From contig QANU01007041.1 of the NCBI GenBank assembly GCA_003254905.1, positions 4,228-68,227 of the forward strand: a stretch of 64,000 nucleotides of DNA, read 5' to 3'. The notes under the pieces were generated by a model. That model did not search any database and was not told the origin of the DNA. It saw only the letters and a program-made list of their open reading frames with translations. Both the position numbers and the translations under genes were made by a program. Positions 1 to 12,100 of the stretch are shown piece by piece (the stretch's first letter is position 1; each line of letters begins with the position of its first letter). The stretch comes from Nissolia schottii (taxonomy: Eukaryota; Streptophyta; Magnoliopsida; Fabales; Fabaceae).

Positions 1-882
1 AAAAAAAAAAAAAAAGTCTTGTCGTTGTTTCATTTCAGGTTGTTTTTCCCTTTTTCCAATCAGGAGCTTTATTCGTGCACAATCGCGTTCAAATGAAATC
101 GGTGAACAAACTGAAAAATCAAATTCCAGAAAATATACCAGCCCAGTTTGAACCCCCGGCCCATCCCCAGCCTTCTAAAGCAATTTATTGTCTAGCCCGT
201 TACCAATTCCTTCCAAGGCCCGTTATCGGGTCTCCACGGGTGCATACTTGTTTTTTTGTAAAAGTTTAATTGATGTGCACCGTTACATTGGCACGACCCT
301 TCAAGTGTAGGTGAGAGTTTTTTTTTTATGTGGTAAGATGTGGTTAAATAACTGTGTAACAAATTTTTTTAATATATTTAATAAAGTATATTATAATTAT
401 TAAACAATAATTATACTCTTACTATTCAACTGAATTTAGTTTTTCTTTCTTTTCATTTGTACCAAAAAAGCCATTAAAAAGGGTTTTATGTTGAGAGACT
501 TAAGTAATATGTATAAAGTTAGAGATTTATATTTTAATTTCATCGATATGTATAAAAAAAATCAATATAATTTTTGTTCACATTTATGTTAGGTCAGAGT
601 AAAACAGTTTCACAATGACATTTAATTATAAAAGTAAAAGTGCTTAAAATTTACACATGTTTCCTCAAAAAATTTACATGCAACCACTTATAATTAGATG
701 GCTCCATATAACTCTTTTCCATATGACATTGCATAACCTTTATAATGACATGGAAAAGTAGATGTAAAATAAAATAAAAATTACACAAATTCCAACTTGG
801 GAGTATGTTTTATAACAAGTTTATTTTTTTTAACTGTGGTTGAGAGCATAGTCATTAATATCTTACGATTTGTAATATGTGT
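1..882. other. AT-rich intergenic DNA, no gene seen
   Basis: The stretch begins with a poly-A run and is AT-rich with no long reading frame that resembles a protein I recognise. No promoter, RNA gene or clear repeat could be identified. Confidence 0.5.
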
Positions 883-891
883 TTTAAAATA

Positions 892-2011
892 GGCTTAATT
901 ATGTTTTTAGTCCCTGTAAAATTTCAAAATTTGGTTGTAGTCCCTATATAAAAGTTTTAGTCCCTACGAAAGTTGAAAGTTTGTTTTTAGTCCCTGGAGC
1001 TGGATGGGAGTTAACGGCGCTGACGTGACCGCTAATGGAACTGACGTGGGATGCCCCCGTGGCATAACCCAAAATATTAAAATTTGACCCATACCCACCA
1101 ACCTATGCTTACCCGACTTGGTTTTAATTTAAAATTAAAAGAAAAATTGAAATAGCCCCTTAACCCGTACCCTACCCCACCCCAACCCCAACCCCACCCT
1201 ATTTGTATCCTCTCCTCTCTTTCGAGCCCACCCCACCCCACCCCACCTCACCTTGTAAACAAAGTGAGAGAAAGATTACCTTTCTGGGTCACACGCGGAT
1301 ATGGGTGGCGGCTTTGGCTGTTGAGGCTGAGGTAACGCAGAGGGAGTGGCGGGTGGGTCACGGTGTCAATCTGGAGACGCGGAGGTGGGTGGCGGCTGAG
1401 ACTGTTGGAAGATCTGGAGACGCGATCCAATGTAGTGGCGGGTGACGCGGTGACGCGGAGACGCGGAGGGAGTGGCGACTGAAATATGGATGGCTACGGC
1501 GCGGAAGCTACTGTGCGGGGGGTGGATAGAAGAGAGAAGAGAGAAGCACGGCGGCACAGTGGCACGGTGGCGAGGGCACTCCACCAGGATAGACGAGATA
1601 TAAGGAACACGGCGGCGCGACAAGGAGGGTGGGTTGGAGAAAGAGGACGACTGCGACGGAGAGGAACGGCGGGGAGAGACAAACGGTGGGGTGGGGTGGG
1701 GTGGGGCTCGAGAGAGAGAGATGAGAGGATACAGATGGGGTGGGGTTGGGGTGGGGTAGGGTACGGGTTAAGGGGCTGTTTCAATTTTTTTTTTTAATCT
1801 TAAATTAAAACCGGGTCGGGTGGGCGTAGGTTGGTAGGTATGGGTCAAATTTTAATATTTTGGGGTTATGCCACGTGGCATCCCACGCGGCACGCCACGT
1901 CAACACCGTTAACTCTCATCCAGCTCCAGGGAATAAAAACAAACTTTCAACTTTCGTAGGGACTAAAACTAAACTTTAAAATTTTACAGGGACTAAAAAC
2001 ATAATTAAGCC
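892..2011. mobile_element. Foldback (MULE-like, non-autonomous) element, copy 1
   Basis: The left end (GGCTTAATTATGTTTTTAGT) is repeated inverted at the right end, and the arms stay complementary for roughly 300-350 bases on each side. The arms include the phrase 'tttttagtccctg', a CCACGT-rich patch and C-rich/G-rich tracts near 1160-1250 and 1680-1765. The element is flanked by a perfect 9-bp direct repeat TTTAAAATA (883-891 and 2012-2020), the target-site size used by Mutator-like elements. The loop between the arms (about 1260-1680) is markedly GC-rich, with short 'gacgcggag' repeats. The reading frames inside are by-products of the palindrome; I see no transposase. Family placement in MULE rests on the 9-bp duplication and long terminal inverted repeats. 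Confidence 0.85.
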
Positions 2012-2307
2012 TTTAAAATATGTATTTTCAATTTTCAATTTTCAATTTCGATACAATTGGTCTTAATATATTAATGAATAAATATCTTAATTGTATCTTC
2101 AATGTCCTAACAATACTTGTGATATCGCTACAAATATATGTATCTACGTATTTTTAATTTACAAATAATAGTCAATTTATTATATTTTAAGAAAATAATA
2201 TTTTCAGAAGAAAAAATATCTAAAATTCATACAAAATAGAATATAAGATTAAGATAAAATGTTAGAATATCAAATAAAAAAATGAAATAACATATAACAT
2301 TAATATT

Positions 2308-2958
2308 GAGTGCGTTTATTTGTGCTTCTAGAAATACTTATTTTTATAAGAAAAAGTACTTCTATTGATTTTTGTGTCGTTAGTTTTTGCTTTTCAAGAA
2401 AAGCAAAAGCATAAAATAATCAATTTTTTTGCTAATTTTGAAAAACAAGTTTCTATCTATTTTTGGTAGAATCAAAAGCAAAAGCAATAGAAGAGAAAGT
2501 GTTCTCCCTAAAATCTAGGAATCGATGTAATCTCCGATCTATTCTCATGACTTATATGAAATTCCCAAAACAACCAATTCACTTTCCTAGCTCTCTCTTT
2601 TCTTTTAATTATTTAATGCATTTCCTTTTTCTTTCTTAAATATTGATATAAATATATACGCACATATATTATTAAAATGTATAATACATGTAATTAGATC
2701 AATTTTAATTAAAAATAATAATATAAAATCATTTTCTTATTTTTTCACGATGTACAATTTTTTTTCTATTCAATCACATTTTTGATAAGTGTGTTTTTAT
2801 GTCCTTAATTATAATTTTATAAAAAAAATACTTTTTTATTTATTACATCTAAACAATTTAACAATTTATGATTCTAAAAGTAATTATTTTTATAATTTTG
2901 TCCAAATGCAAAATGATTTTCTGCTTCTGTTTTAAAAGAAGCACAAACAAGTGCACTC
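2308..2958. mobile_element. MITE-like element with GAGTGC termini
   Basis: The left end GAGTGCGTTTATTTGTGCTT and the inverse complement of the right end (GAGTGCACTTGTTTGTGCTT) match at 17 of 20 positions. Between them lies about 650 bases of AT-rich DNA without a coding frame. I could not find a convincing target duplication, so the family (hAT-like by look) is uncertain. Confidence 0.5.
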
Positions 2959-3399
2959 ATCATCAAATATGACTATGATATTAATAAAGATCAAAGTCTC
3001 GAAATTTAGAAATTCAAGTGTAAAAACACTAAAATAGTCATTAGTTGCTATTATCTTTTCGTTTTCTTCTATCATTTGATTTGATATGAAGACTAATATA
3101 TTTATTTATATTTTTATGAATTTTTATATGTTTTTAAGTTATATATATATATATATATCTCAGAATATATTACAATATTCGATTCATTACACTGTGAGAT
3201 ATAAAATTTGAAAAACAGAAACATGATATGCCACTATGATTGAGATATATTAGTGTTCTCCCTTTTTGGGGTATTAACATGCATATGGATCTAGTATATA
3301 CTCATTCTCAGAACATGAATCAAAAATAGATTTTACATTCATATGGGTGAAAAAACCAGAATTGCAATCTCCTACATCGATTTTAGCCCCTGCCTTTTT

Positions 3400-3565
3400 T
3401 TTTTAAAAAAAATGGTGCTAAAATCACCATAGGGGGTGACAATTTCAGTATCGTCGTTTTTTTAAATGGTGTTGAAATCGTCATTGTTTGTGAAGATTTC
3501 AGTACTGTCGCTTTTTTAAATGGTGTTGAATCGCCATTGCTTGTGGCGATTTCAATATCGTTACC
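3400..3565. repeat. Three ~55-bp tandem repeats with internal hairpins
   Basis: Three consecutive units each begin with a T-run followed by 'aaatggtgttgaa' or a close variant and end near 'atttcagtatcgtc'. Within a unit the halves 'gaatcgcc' and 'ggcgatttc' are complementary, so each unit can fold into a small hairpin. The units differ from one another at several positions. Confidence 0.6.
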
Positions 3566-4514
3566 CATACGTTTGTAAAAAATTCATCAGAAGCCTATTA
3601 CATGCATATGTTTACTTTGAATGCATATTTGTGTAGTTTCTCCCTTTTTTGCCTTTAAAGAGATTAGCTACAAAGGGTTATGCCATCCCTAACAGAGAGG
3701 ATAGCTGATTCCACGCGAGAATCGTTCCCTATGTTGTTGTTGAATTCAAGCATCATCTTCCTTTTCTGCCTGAAGTAATCATCCATTACAGTCTCTTCGG
3801 ACATGGCCACCATAAACCACCATAAGGTGTTGTCGTAGGCAATTATTCCCCCCCTTCTTAGCTGATTTTAGCACTAGCTTGTGATACTTCATGTATTCTG
3901 CTTTATCGGCATCCACAAACACAAAATCAAATGATTCTTCATTTTTGCCCTGCAATTTTTACCGGGTTTCATCTTCCAGTATCAATTGTACACAATTAAT
4001 TTTAGAAAATGTATTGTCAGATAACATTATGGTACAAGTGATATATACATATAATTTTGTTAGGAGACTTTGACTTATCTCTCTAAGGACCTCATTAGAA
4101 CTCCATAATTATATCGAGGCACAAAAAGATAGATTGACAATGTAAAATATTTTATATTATCATTCAATAAAATCTTTGGATATGTTTAGTTTTTAAAATA
4201 GTGGAAAAGACAATTAACCATTTATGTTCTGACAAAATTTGATTTGTTAACATATAAAATTTTTACACTGAGTGTATAATAATTAACAAAAATGAATGGT
4301 ACACAAGTAATTATATGTCACTGTACTACCAATGAGTGTTATCTATATCTTATACGCAAAACGGAAAAATGCAATCTTCACGTGACTTGACCTCTACTCA
4401 TGTCATCCTCGTTTCGTCTTCACCATCCATTGGTACTTCGTGATCTTCATCATCATTCTTCGTTTTTCTGCATAATCAACATTAATCATCATTATTCATT
4501 CAATGAATTTTGTT

Positions 4515-4730
4515 GATCACTTGGCTCGTGTTCCAAATTCATCAATATAGTATGCTAATCAAATTGAGGGGACGAATGAGCCTGGTGATCAATTGATTCA
4601 AGCTTCACATTCATTAATGAAATCTGCTAATCAAATCGAGAAAACGAACAAGTCTGATGATCAATTGATTCAAGCTCCAAATTCATAAATGGAGTTTACC
4701 AATCAAATAGATGGAACGAACGAGATATAA
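4515..4730 (+). repeat. Three 72-bp tandem repeats (24-residue, coding-like)
   Basis: Units start at 4515, 4587 and 4659 with 'gatcaattgattcaagct' or a variant, so the period is exactly 72. On the plus strand each unit reads as a 24-residue repeat with DQLIQA, then N-S, and A/T-N-Q-I-E/D-G/K-T-N, interrupted by stops in units 1 and 3. A period divisible by three suggests descent from a repeated protein segment that was once part of the surrounding element. Confidence 0.7.
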
Positions 4731-4850
4731 TTCCTCAATCAAACTGCTGATCTACTTACGTGATATGTTTGCGCATTTATGTTTGTCATGTTTGTGCAAT
4801 ATGGTAGTAGAAGTTTGTGCAACACATATCTTGCCTTTTGTTTTCCTAAA

Positions 4851-4913
4851 TACTTCCCTCGTCCACTTTTAATTGTCGTTTTTGACTTTAACAACTAAAA
4901 GTAAGAGGGAGTA
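4851..4913. mobile_element. 63-bp mini-MITE nested in the larger element
   Basis: The ends TACTTCCCTC and GAGGGAGTA are inverted repeats of the 'CTCCCTC' type common to plant Stowaway-like MITEs, and the middle has a complementary pair 'cttttaattg'/'caactaaaag'. It begins and ends with TA, as expected for that group. Confidence 0.55.
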
Positions 4914-6179
4914 CCAATTTGTTATAATTGCGTGTTATATTTGTGCAATGTGGTAATTAAAGTTCATGCACTACTAATCCTCCTATTTTGGTCTTTTAGT
5001 ATCTAGTGTGTATTGTTTCATATGTTTGTGCAAGTATGTTGTATATGTTTGTGCAATAATGTGAAAAATGTTTGTGCACTACTCATCTTCCTGTGTTGGT
5101 CATTTAGTATTTAGTGTTAATTGTTTCATATGTTTGTGCATGTATCTTCTATATATTTGTGCAATAATGTGACAAATGTTGGTGCACTATTCATCCCCTG
5201 TGTTGGTCCTTTAGTATATAGCGTGTATTGTTTCATATGTTTGTGCACATATGTTGTATATGTTTGTGCAATAACGTAACAAATGTTTGTGCACTACTAA
5301 TTCCCTTATTTTGGTCATTTAGTATCTAGTGTTAATTGTTTCATATGTTTTTACATGTATGTTATATATGTTTGTGCACCACTATTTTGCTGAGTGTGCT
5401 CACATACAAGTTTGTGTTGTATCGCATATAAACTGAAAAGTGTGAATGGTTTCTTTTATCGTGCATGTACACACGCGTTCGCGTTATGGAGTGAATATTG
5501 TAGTGGAAACAATTGGTTGAACCGTTAAAGTAATAAGACTGGGTGCATTAAATTCAGATTTGATAGTACGGTAAATGTAGTAGGGATTGTACACGTAACA
5601 ATGTTGAATAATTAAACCGCATAAAAGTTAACACAAGTAGAAGGTCTTACATCAATAAGATGGCAGATAGTGCATCCCCGAGAATAAAGTCAACTTTATG
5701 TTCCATTCCTGCCTTCTAAATGAAGGGCAATCCAATCTCATAAGCATCTTTATCTACATCAATTGCTGTAACCTAGAGCACACAACAAATTTATTATTAA
5801 GAATTTCATGAAGAGTTAAACTATTTTAGTGGCAGCTAGAGCATCACATGAATAAATGACATTTTAAAAAGAAAATATTGAATTGCTCTTGATTTGGGTA
5901 TGATTCAAAAGAGAAGAGAAAAAAGGGATATATGCCAAACCTTGCAATGAGGAGGCAGAGCAAGAGTTGTAGCAAGAAGAGAATAATAAGTGAAGACTCC
6001 AATTTCCAATGTTTTCTTCGCATTCATGATTTTAAGAAAAATACACATTAACTGTGCTTCATATATACAGAAAAAAAATAAATACTAGTAGATTCTATTT
6101 ATAATATATTATATAAAATAAAAAAGAAAGAGCTGAATAAAATATAGAGATAGGATAAAAAAAAGAGAGAGAATGGCAG

Positions 6180-6846
6180 AAAACAAACTTGCATTGTTAG
6201 CTTGAATTAATAAACGATAGTTTAAAATGTTTGTGTACGATAGTTTAAAATTTTTGTGAACTATAGTTAAAAATATTTGTGTTCGTTAGTTGTGAATGTT
6301 TGTGCATGATAGTTAAAAATGTTTGTGCACGTTTTAAAACACAATAACATGTTCAGCTATCGTGCATAAACATTTTCACTTATTGTGCACAAACATTTTC
6401 AAATGTGGTGCACAAATATTAACAACAACAGTACACAAACAAATCAATAGTTGATGAGAAGTTATGATGAATTCCTATCAAAATAAACACATGAATTACT
6501 TCTAAAGTTTTACGAAACTGTACCTAGACTTCGTGGATGAACTTGTTCAAAACTAGAAAATAAAACGAAGGAAGAAGATGAAGAAGACGATGATGAGGAC
6601 AAAGAACTACGATGTGGACGAAAAAGAAAAAGAACAATGGTGACATCGATGAATGATGATGAGGAGAACGAAGACAAAGAAAGAAGAAGAAGAATGAAGG
6701 TTGCGTTGAAGCTGAGGGTTTTGAGTTAAGTGGACGCATGACAATTCGTTATAACATAGGAGTAAGTGCACATGGGTCAACCATATAAAATTATTGGTTG
6801 ATAGTACGGTGACAAGTTGTAAAGTGTACACCAATCATTTCTGTTA
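6180..6846. mobile_element. DNA element with TGTTTGTGCA repeats, copy B (left end unclear)
   Basis: TGTTTGTG(CA) units lie in direct orientation at about 6230-6335 and in inverted orientation (TGCACAAACA type) at about 6360-6440. The right terminus (6780-6846), read inverted, begins TTAACAGAAATGATTGGTG and matches the left end of copy A (TTAACAAAAATGAATGGT); the 'accgtactatcaa' block is also shared. I do not see a matching left terminus, so the copy is probably truncated. It lies just upstream of the first surviving exon of the CCoAOMT-like pseudogene. Confidence 0.55.
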
Positions 6847-8380
6847 AAAGTATAGCCTACCCCCCAAAAAGGTAATACTAATTTAAAAGTGCCTTAAGAA
6901 GTGTTGAACTTTTGAGGATGCCCTTATCGTGTGAGTACTCCATATGCAAACTGCAAAGTATGTGTATAAAAAAAAAAAGGTAAATATCTTATCTAGTCCC
7001 TAAATTTTATATTGTTCTCTTGCTTGGTCTCTCAACTCAAAAGTCTGTCTTTGTAAACACCAAAGTTTGTTTCAACTTGTTTCAGAGTTTTGTAATGTTT
7101 ATTTTATGTCGTAATGTTTGTTTCCACAGGGGAGAGTGAGAGAGAGGATGGGGAGAGGAGAGATAATTACCTTTCACTATTTAATTGGATGTAGACCCTA
7201 TTTTATTATATTGTAATAATATTTGTTTCTCTGTTGTGTAATGTTTGTTTATGAAAGAGGACATGTGCACGCGTTTTAGAGTGTAAGTGAGGAGCAAGTA
7301 AAAGAGTGTGACAACTTTTTTGTTTTAATTGAGTGCAAGTCTCGTTTTATTTTAGTTTTATATAATGTTTGTATTTTTTATTTATAAAAATTCATATATA
7401 CACCTAATATTACTGTTTTTGAATAATATTTGAGATCGGTATTGTAATGTTTTTTTTAAGAAGGAATGTTGCTTAACATTAGAAAAATCGTTAAATGTCA
7501 TTAATTTCTTTTATCATAAAGTTGTTTAAATCAGACCACGATGTTGTTTCACTTCATCTATACACTATATTAAAAATGATATCCAAAAAATAATAATTCC
7601 TTAATTTTTAACTTTATGTCCACTCTTATCCTTATAATTATAATTTACAATAATTACTCGTTACGTATAATTTTTACTCTTATGATTGTTGTTAAAAATA
7701 ACTACTCCCTGCAAAAAGAACATTATCTGTCAAACTCACTAATTATTTTACAACGGCTGATTCATAAAGTTATCTACATCGGACCAAAATTCTAGTGTGG
7801 TACTGTGCTTAAAAACAATTATAATTCAACATTTTATTAAATTAGTATTTAGAAATTGTGTAAATATCATGGGAAGTAGTATATTTTCCTTCTCTACAAT
7901 GGCCCTTGAAGTCCCCACCTTCGATGAAAACTTTCAACGACGGTTATCAAGCATGAGTGGGAGAAATTCTTAGTTGATACAAACCTAATATATTATTTTT
8001 AGTTATACTCACAATTAATTGATTTTAACAGACATTTTGTACTTTAGATAACATTAAGAAAGAAAGAGAAGAGAAGGGTGATTTTGGTATGTACAAGGAA
8101 TATTTCTCTCTTTTTTTTTTAAGAGTGTAAAGTCAAAAGAAAATGTGTGTAAATGAAACAAACTCAATCCACTATGAGGAGAGACGTGAATAAGAGTTAG
8201 TGAGAGAAGTTAGAAAATTTAGGTAACTATCAACTGATTGTGAAGTAATGGTAACATGAGTTTACATTTTTACCTAATAAATTGTTTTAAAAATTAAATA
8301 TAAGTAAGGGTAAAAATAATTGGAAAAAAAAACAGTTTTTTTCCCTGATAATTGATTTGTAAGTGGTAGGACCTATTTTA
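6847..8380. other. Intergenic, repeat-derived, no gene seen
   Basis: The part 7060-7300 contains several TAATGTTTGTTT phrases and resembles the small inverted-repeat element inside the first intron of the exostosin gene (10747-10922). The remainder is AT-rich. A short plus-strand frame at 7871 (MALEVPTFDENFQ) did not resemble anything I could name. Confidence 0.4.
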
Positions 8381-8506
8381 TAAAGGAAATTAATTTCGTT
8401 ACTGACATGATTTTGTTGTTAAGATGGGTAGTTGTGACCATTTTTTGTAAAGGAAATTAATTTCGTTACTGACATGATTTGTTTGTTAAGATGGGTAGTT
8501 GCAACC
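8381..8506. repeat. 67-bp tandem duplication
   Basis: The phrase 'taaaggaaattaatttcgtt' starts at 8381 and again at 8448, and both copies continue with 'actgacatga' and 'aagatgggtagttg'. The copies are nearly identical, so the duplication is recent. It lies downstream (3' side) of the exostosin gene. Confidence 0.8.
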
Positions 8507-9109
8507 AACAGGCTTCCACAAAAAACAAGAAATCAGGTATCATGCGGAAACTGGATGAAAAACGTAAATTCAACCATTTAAAATTTAGCTACCAATCATA
8601 CATCCAAAATCCATAAAAGTAAAAGTGAACTCAAATTTTAAAATTGTGATCTCCGTAATTCGGTAGCATCAATGGGGATGTACAAACTGAATTGGGTGAA
8701 ATGGAAAATGACAAAATGAAAAACGAAATCCCTCTCCCATATATCTTCCTATCCTTGAAGCATATCTTCAATTGCACAACAATAAACTGAATAAAGTTCA
8801 TATTCAACCAAAATGACCAAAAACACAAAATAAACAAACATTGCACACTAAGAAGCTACAGAAGATCACAGGGTCTCCATGGCACCAGGAATTTTCATGA
8901 ACACCATCATGCTCCCCAAGTGAGGTGTAAATGTCATCCAAATCAGAGACCAAGGCTCCAAACAAATCACAGATTAAAACTTCTACAAAAATCCCTACTT
9001 TAAAATGCCAAGACAAGAGGACGTATCCAATGATACTTTTCCCTTTGAAGGATAGTCACAGCAACTGAAGAGTGTGAATGTACAAGATCAACTAAGAAAG
9101 CTCCAAAAA

Positions 9110-12100
9110 TCATCTCTTTCGCCACCAATCTGGGATTTTTAACCTCTGGCTTCGATGAACAGAAAGCCTGACCCCAGGAAGCTTGTGCTTGACCTGTTTC
9201 CACAACATATTAACAGCATCTTCTCTTTTTGGAGGGTACTGGAATTCATAATGATGGGAGATGTTTTTAAGCTGCCTCCACATTTCAGTCCATTTCTCCT
9301 TTGGAAATTTACGGAGCTGATTGATCATATAGTCAGGCTGTAATGCCTCTTTGAAAGAGAAGAACACCGAGAATTGGGAGTAGTCAATCTCATCCTCAAA
9401 TGGGAGTTCAATTTGATCACTCACAATGACAGGAACACAGTGACTCACAATGGCATCAAAAAGACGACAAGATGAAGGTGTGTCACCTGCTGGATGCAAA
9501 CAGAACTTTGATGAACGCATCCCCTTAGCTGACTGTTGTATCAGAAGCAGAATATACAGGAATACTATTGTTAATGATCTTACCATAAAAGGAAAAGGGG
9601 AACAAAAACAAAACAAAGAAAATGATCGAAAAATAATTCATCTCCAACAGCTAAGGTAGTAGTCTATCTTGATTAGATTACAAAGAAAGGTTTAAGGTCT
9701 CTGCACCCTCAAAGTGGAGCATGTTTGATTCAGGGTACCACGAGAACGTTTTCAGTGAGAAAAAAAAAATCTAAAACACAGCACCACTGAGATATTTTCT
9801 GCACATTAGTGCTTGTATTGTGCATCATGCCATCTGAAAAACTAAAAACGCCCCCTTTGGAAACAATTCATTTTGGACAAAATGAAAATTGCATTTCAAT
9901 ACTCAAATTTTCAAGAGTGAAAATGCATAGTAAAAACATTATGTAGAGAAGAGCAAGACACAACTGATCAGGCTATACTGTGTAAGCTATCGAAAATATC
10001 TTTAAATTTTTAATGAAATCCTTGCCTTTGATTGACAATGACGAGGAAGAAATATAACTGAAGAAACTTCAAACTTTAAGGAATGGTTAACCACAAGATG
10101 TCAGACAACAGACAATCTAAACAAGAGCATGAATCATAGATCAATCAAATAACTACACTGCATACCGCTTTAATGTTTTCTCCCGTAGCAATACTTCGCT
10201 CATAGTGAACATCATCATAACCAGTCAATATCTTTGCTAGTTTAGCGCGGACAATGCCTTCCTGCAACCATCACATACCACACAAAATTAACTTTCATGG
10301 AATTTTAAGAAACAACTTTATTCTTTCAGTCAACTCTCAGCTAGACATACATCCTTCCGGAAAGTCCTCCCTCGGAAGAATAGCAGCGTGGAGCGAGACT
10401 CATATGGATCTTGAAGCTCATCATCAGTAAAAGAATCCACGACATGCACATATGGTGACACCACATCTTTGTTCAAATTAGACATTCTTTTGGAGTAGCG
10501 GCCAAAATCCACAACAACCTGAATAGATTCATTCAGTTGATCTCGGAGGAACCTAAAGGCATTGGGGTGTGTCATTGGAAATACATGGTCTCTACCTCCA
10601 GACCTTTGCCAGTATTTGGATTTTCCTAAGAATTCCATCACATCAACCTGACGACAGAAACAAGCCATATCTAACATTAACAACAGAGATTTGAAAAAAC
10701 CAAGAGCATAAAATACAATCCCTTTATTTGTACAGCACAAAAACTAATACCGTGTGTACACCACACAAAAAAAAATAACATTACAGAACAGAGAAAAAAA
10801 CATTATCAAACACATAAACAATATTAATCACACACGTGTCCGTGCACACATAAATGCTCGGTGACAATGTTTGTTTCTCTGTTTTATAATGTTTGTATCT
10901 CTATTTGGTGTACATAAGGTATCAGTTTTGATGGTGTATGAATAGTATTTTCAGCATAAAATAAACTCAGGAGCTATGACGCAAGGAGTTTGGATACGAC
11001 ATTAATACAACACAGGGATACTGCATTTCTATATATTTTTGAGGGGGGAAAAAAACGTTGATATGGGCTCAACGTGATACTATACAACGTACAAGGGAAA
11101 AAACTTATAAAATCATCATAACTCATAATTCATAACAGATCATAACTAGAACATAATAGTTTGGCCATTCCACAGTTGAGGGGAAAAGAAAATAGTTTCT
11201 ATTCTCAGCAGTGATCATTGCAAACATAATGAAAAGCCTTACAATTGTCAAAGCTCATGATATCCCAATTACATTGGCATAAACACAAAAATAGAAAACC
11301 ATAAGGTGAAAGACTATCATTATCTAATGATATTTCAGAAGTACTTGGTTCAGATATTGGATACAGGTACATATTGGGCACAGGTTCCTCAAATATTTTT
11401 AAGTATCTATAGGCGTGTTTCGATAAGCCTATTTTAGGTTCAAAATAGCATATAATCAAAAGCTTCCTAAACATCTTCAGGAAGAAAAAATGGTAAACAA
11501 ATTATTACCCAAAATCTAACTATTACCTACTTCAGCTTAAACCTTTAATTCAAATCAGAAAACTCCTGTTATAATCATATCGAGATTTGATTATTTCTTA
11601 GGAAGTAATCCATTTTTACTTCTTCCTCTTCAATTCTTTCGAACTCAAAATAAGCTAAGCCAAGCTAGCCCAACGCCTGAATATACCAATTGCAGCCGTA
11701 AAAGTAAAAGTAATACTAGAAACTGAATTATTCAGCAATCCATTTCCAAAGAAAACAAACCATAAACATAGCAGTGCACGAAACGAATAAAACACAGCTA
11801 ACGAACGCGGCTCGAATCAAAGACGCACCTGCAACTGGCGATCAATCTTGGTGGCAGGATCCGTCATGGTGTGGCCGTGCGTGTTGAAGCTCAGCGACGA
11901 GAAGAACGGCACGAAGAACGCGTCGGCCAGCTCCGGATCCGAAACCCTAACGGCTTCCGGGCGGTCGTTGTCGTCGCCGCCTTCGTAGAGGAGCGAGCCC
12001 ATCATCCAGTACTCCACGCTGTGCTGCTTCTTCAGGCCCGAGTTTTCCGGCCAGGGCGGCCATTCGCGGGCGGTGACCGGAGTATCCGTCCTGTTCCGGC

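Larger units (their letters stand above)
4287..5606. mobile_element. DNA element with TGTTTGTGCA subterminal repeats, copy A
   Basis: About ten copies of TGTTTGTGCA or near variants lie in one orientation between 4766 and 5400. A terminal motif 'cactgtactaccaa' (about 4318) is mirrored by 'ttgatagtacggta' (about 5559). A 9-bp direct repeat AATAATTAA occurs at 4278-4286 and 5607-5615, which would be a MULE-sized target duplication. The conserved terminus may instead begin a few bases earlier (TTAACAAAAATGA), which would overlap this duplication, so the exact ends are not settled. The element sits in the last intron of the CCoAOMT-like pseudogene. No transposase was recognised. Confidence 0.6.
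3664..6050 (-). pseudogene. Caffeoyl-CoA O-methyltransferase-like pseudogene
   Basis: Three minus-strand exon remnants match the plant CCoAOMT family in order. About 6050-5941 encodes the SAM-binding start (MNAKKTLEIGVFT). 5772-5651 encodes TAIDVDKDAYEIGLP and then AGMEHKVDFILGDAL. 3949-3664 encodes the C-terminal part with [27 protein letters not shown] and DGITLCS, ending in TAA. Intact family members methylate caffeoyl-CoA or related phenolics using SAM and a divalent metal. This copy is dead: a TAG codon (5716-5718) lies inside the middle exon, the usual G of the GYS motif is replaced by Y, the phases of the last two exons do not join cleanly, and I found no N-terminal exon upstream. The last intron is occupied by a transposable element (4287-5606). 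Splice sites AG/GT are still visible at the exon edges. Confidence 0.85.

Noticed and set aside
1203-1797. Overlapping reading frames of 60-103 codons on both strands
   Set aside because: They lie inside the foldback element and arise from its GC-rich inverted arms; residues are low-complexity (P/H/R) and match no family.
4746-5400. CRISPR-like look of regularly recurring short repeats
   Set aside because: Repeat word is only about 10 bases, spacing is irregular, and the DNA is plant nuclear; it is a transposon subterminal array.
7871-7945. Short plus-strand frame MALEVPTFDENFQ
   Set aside because: Only about 24 codons with no recognisable relative or splice context.
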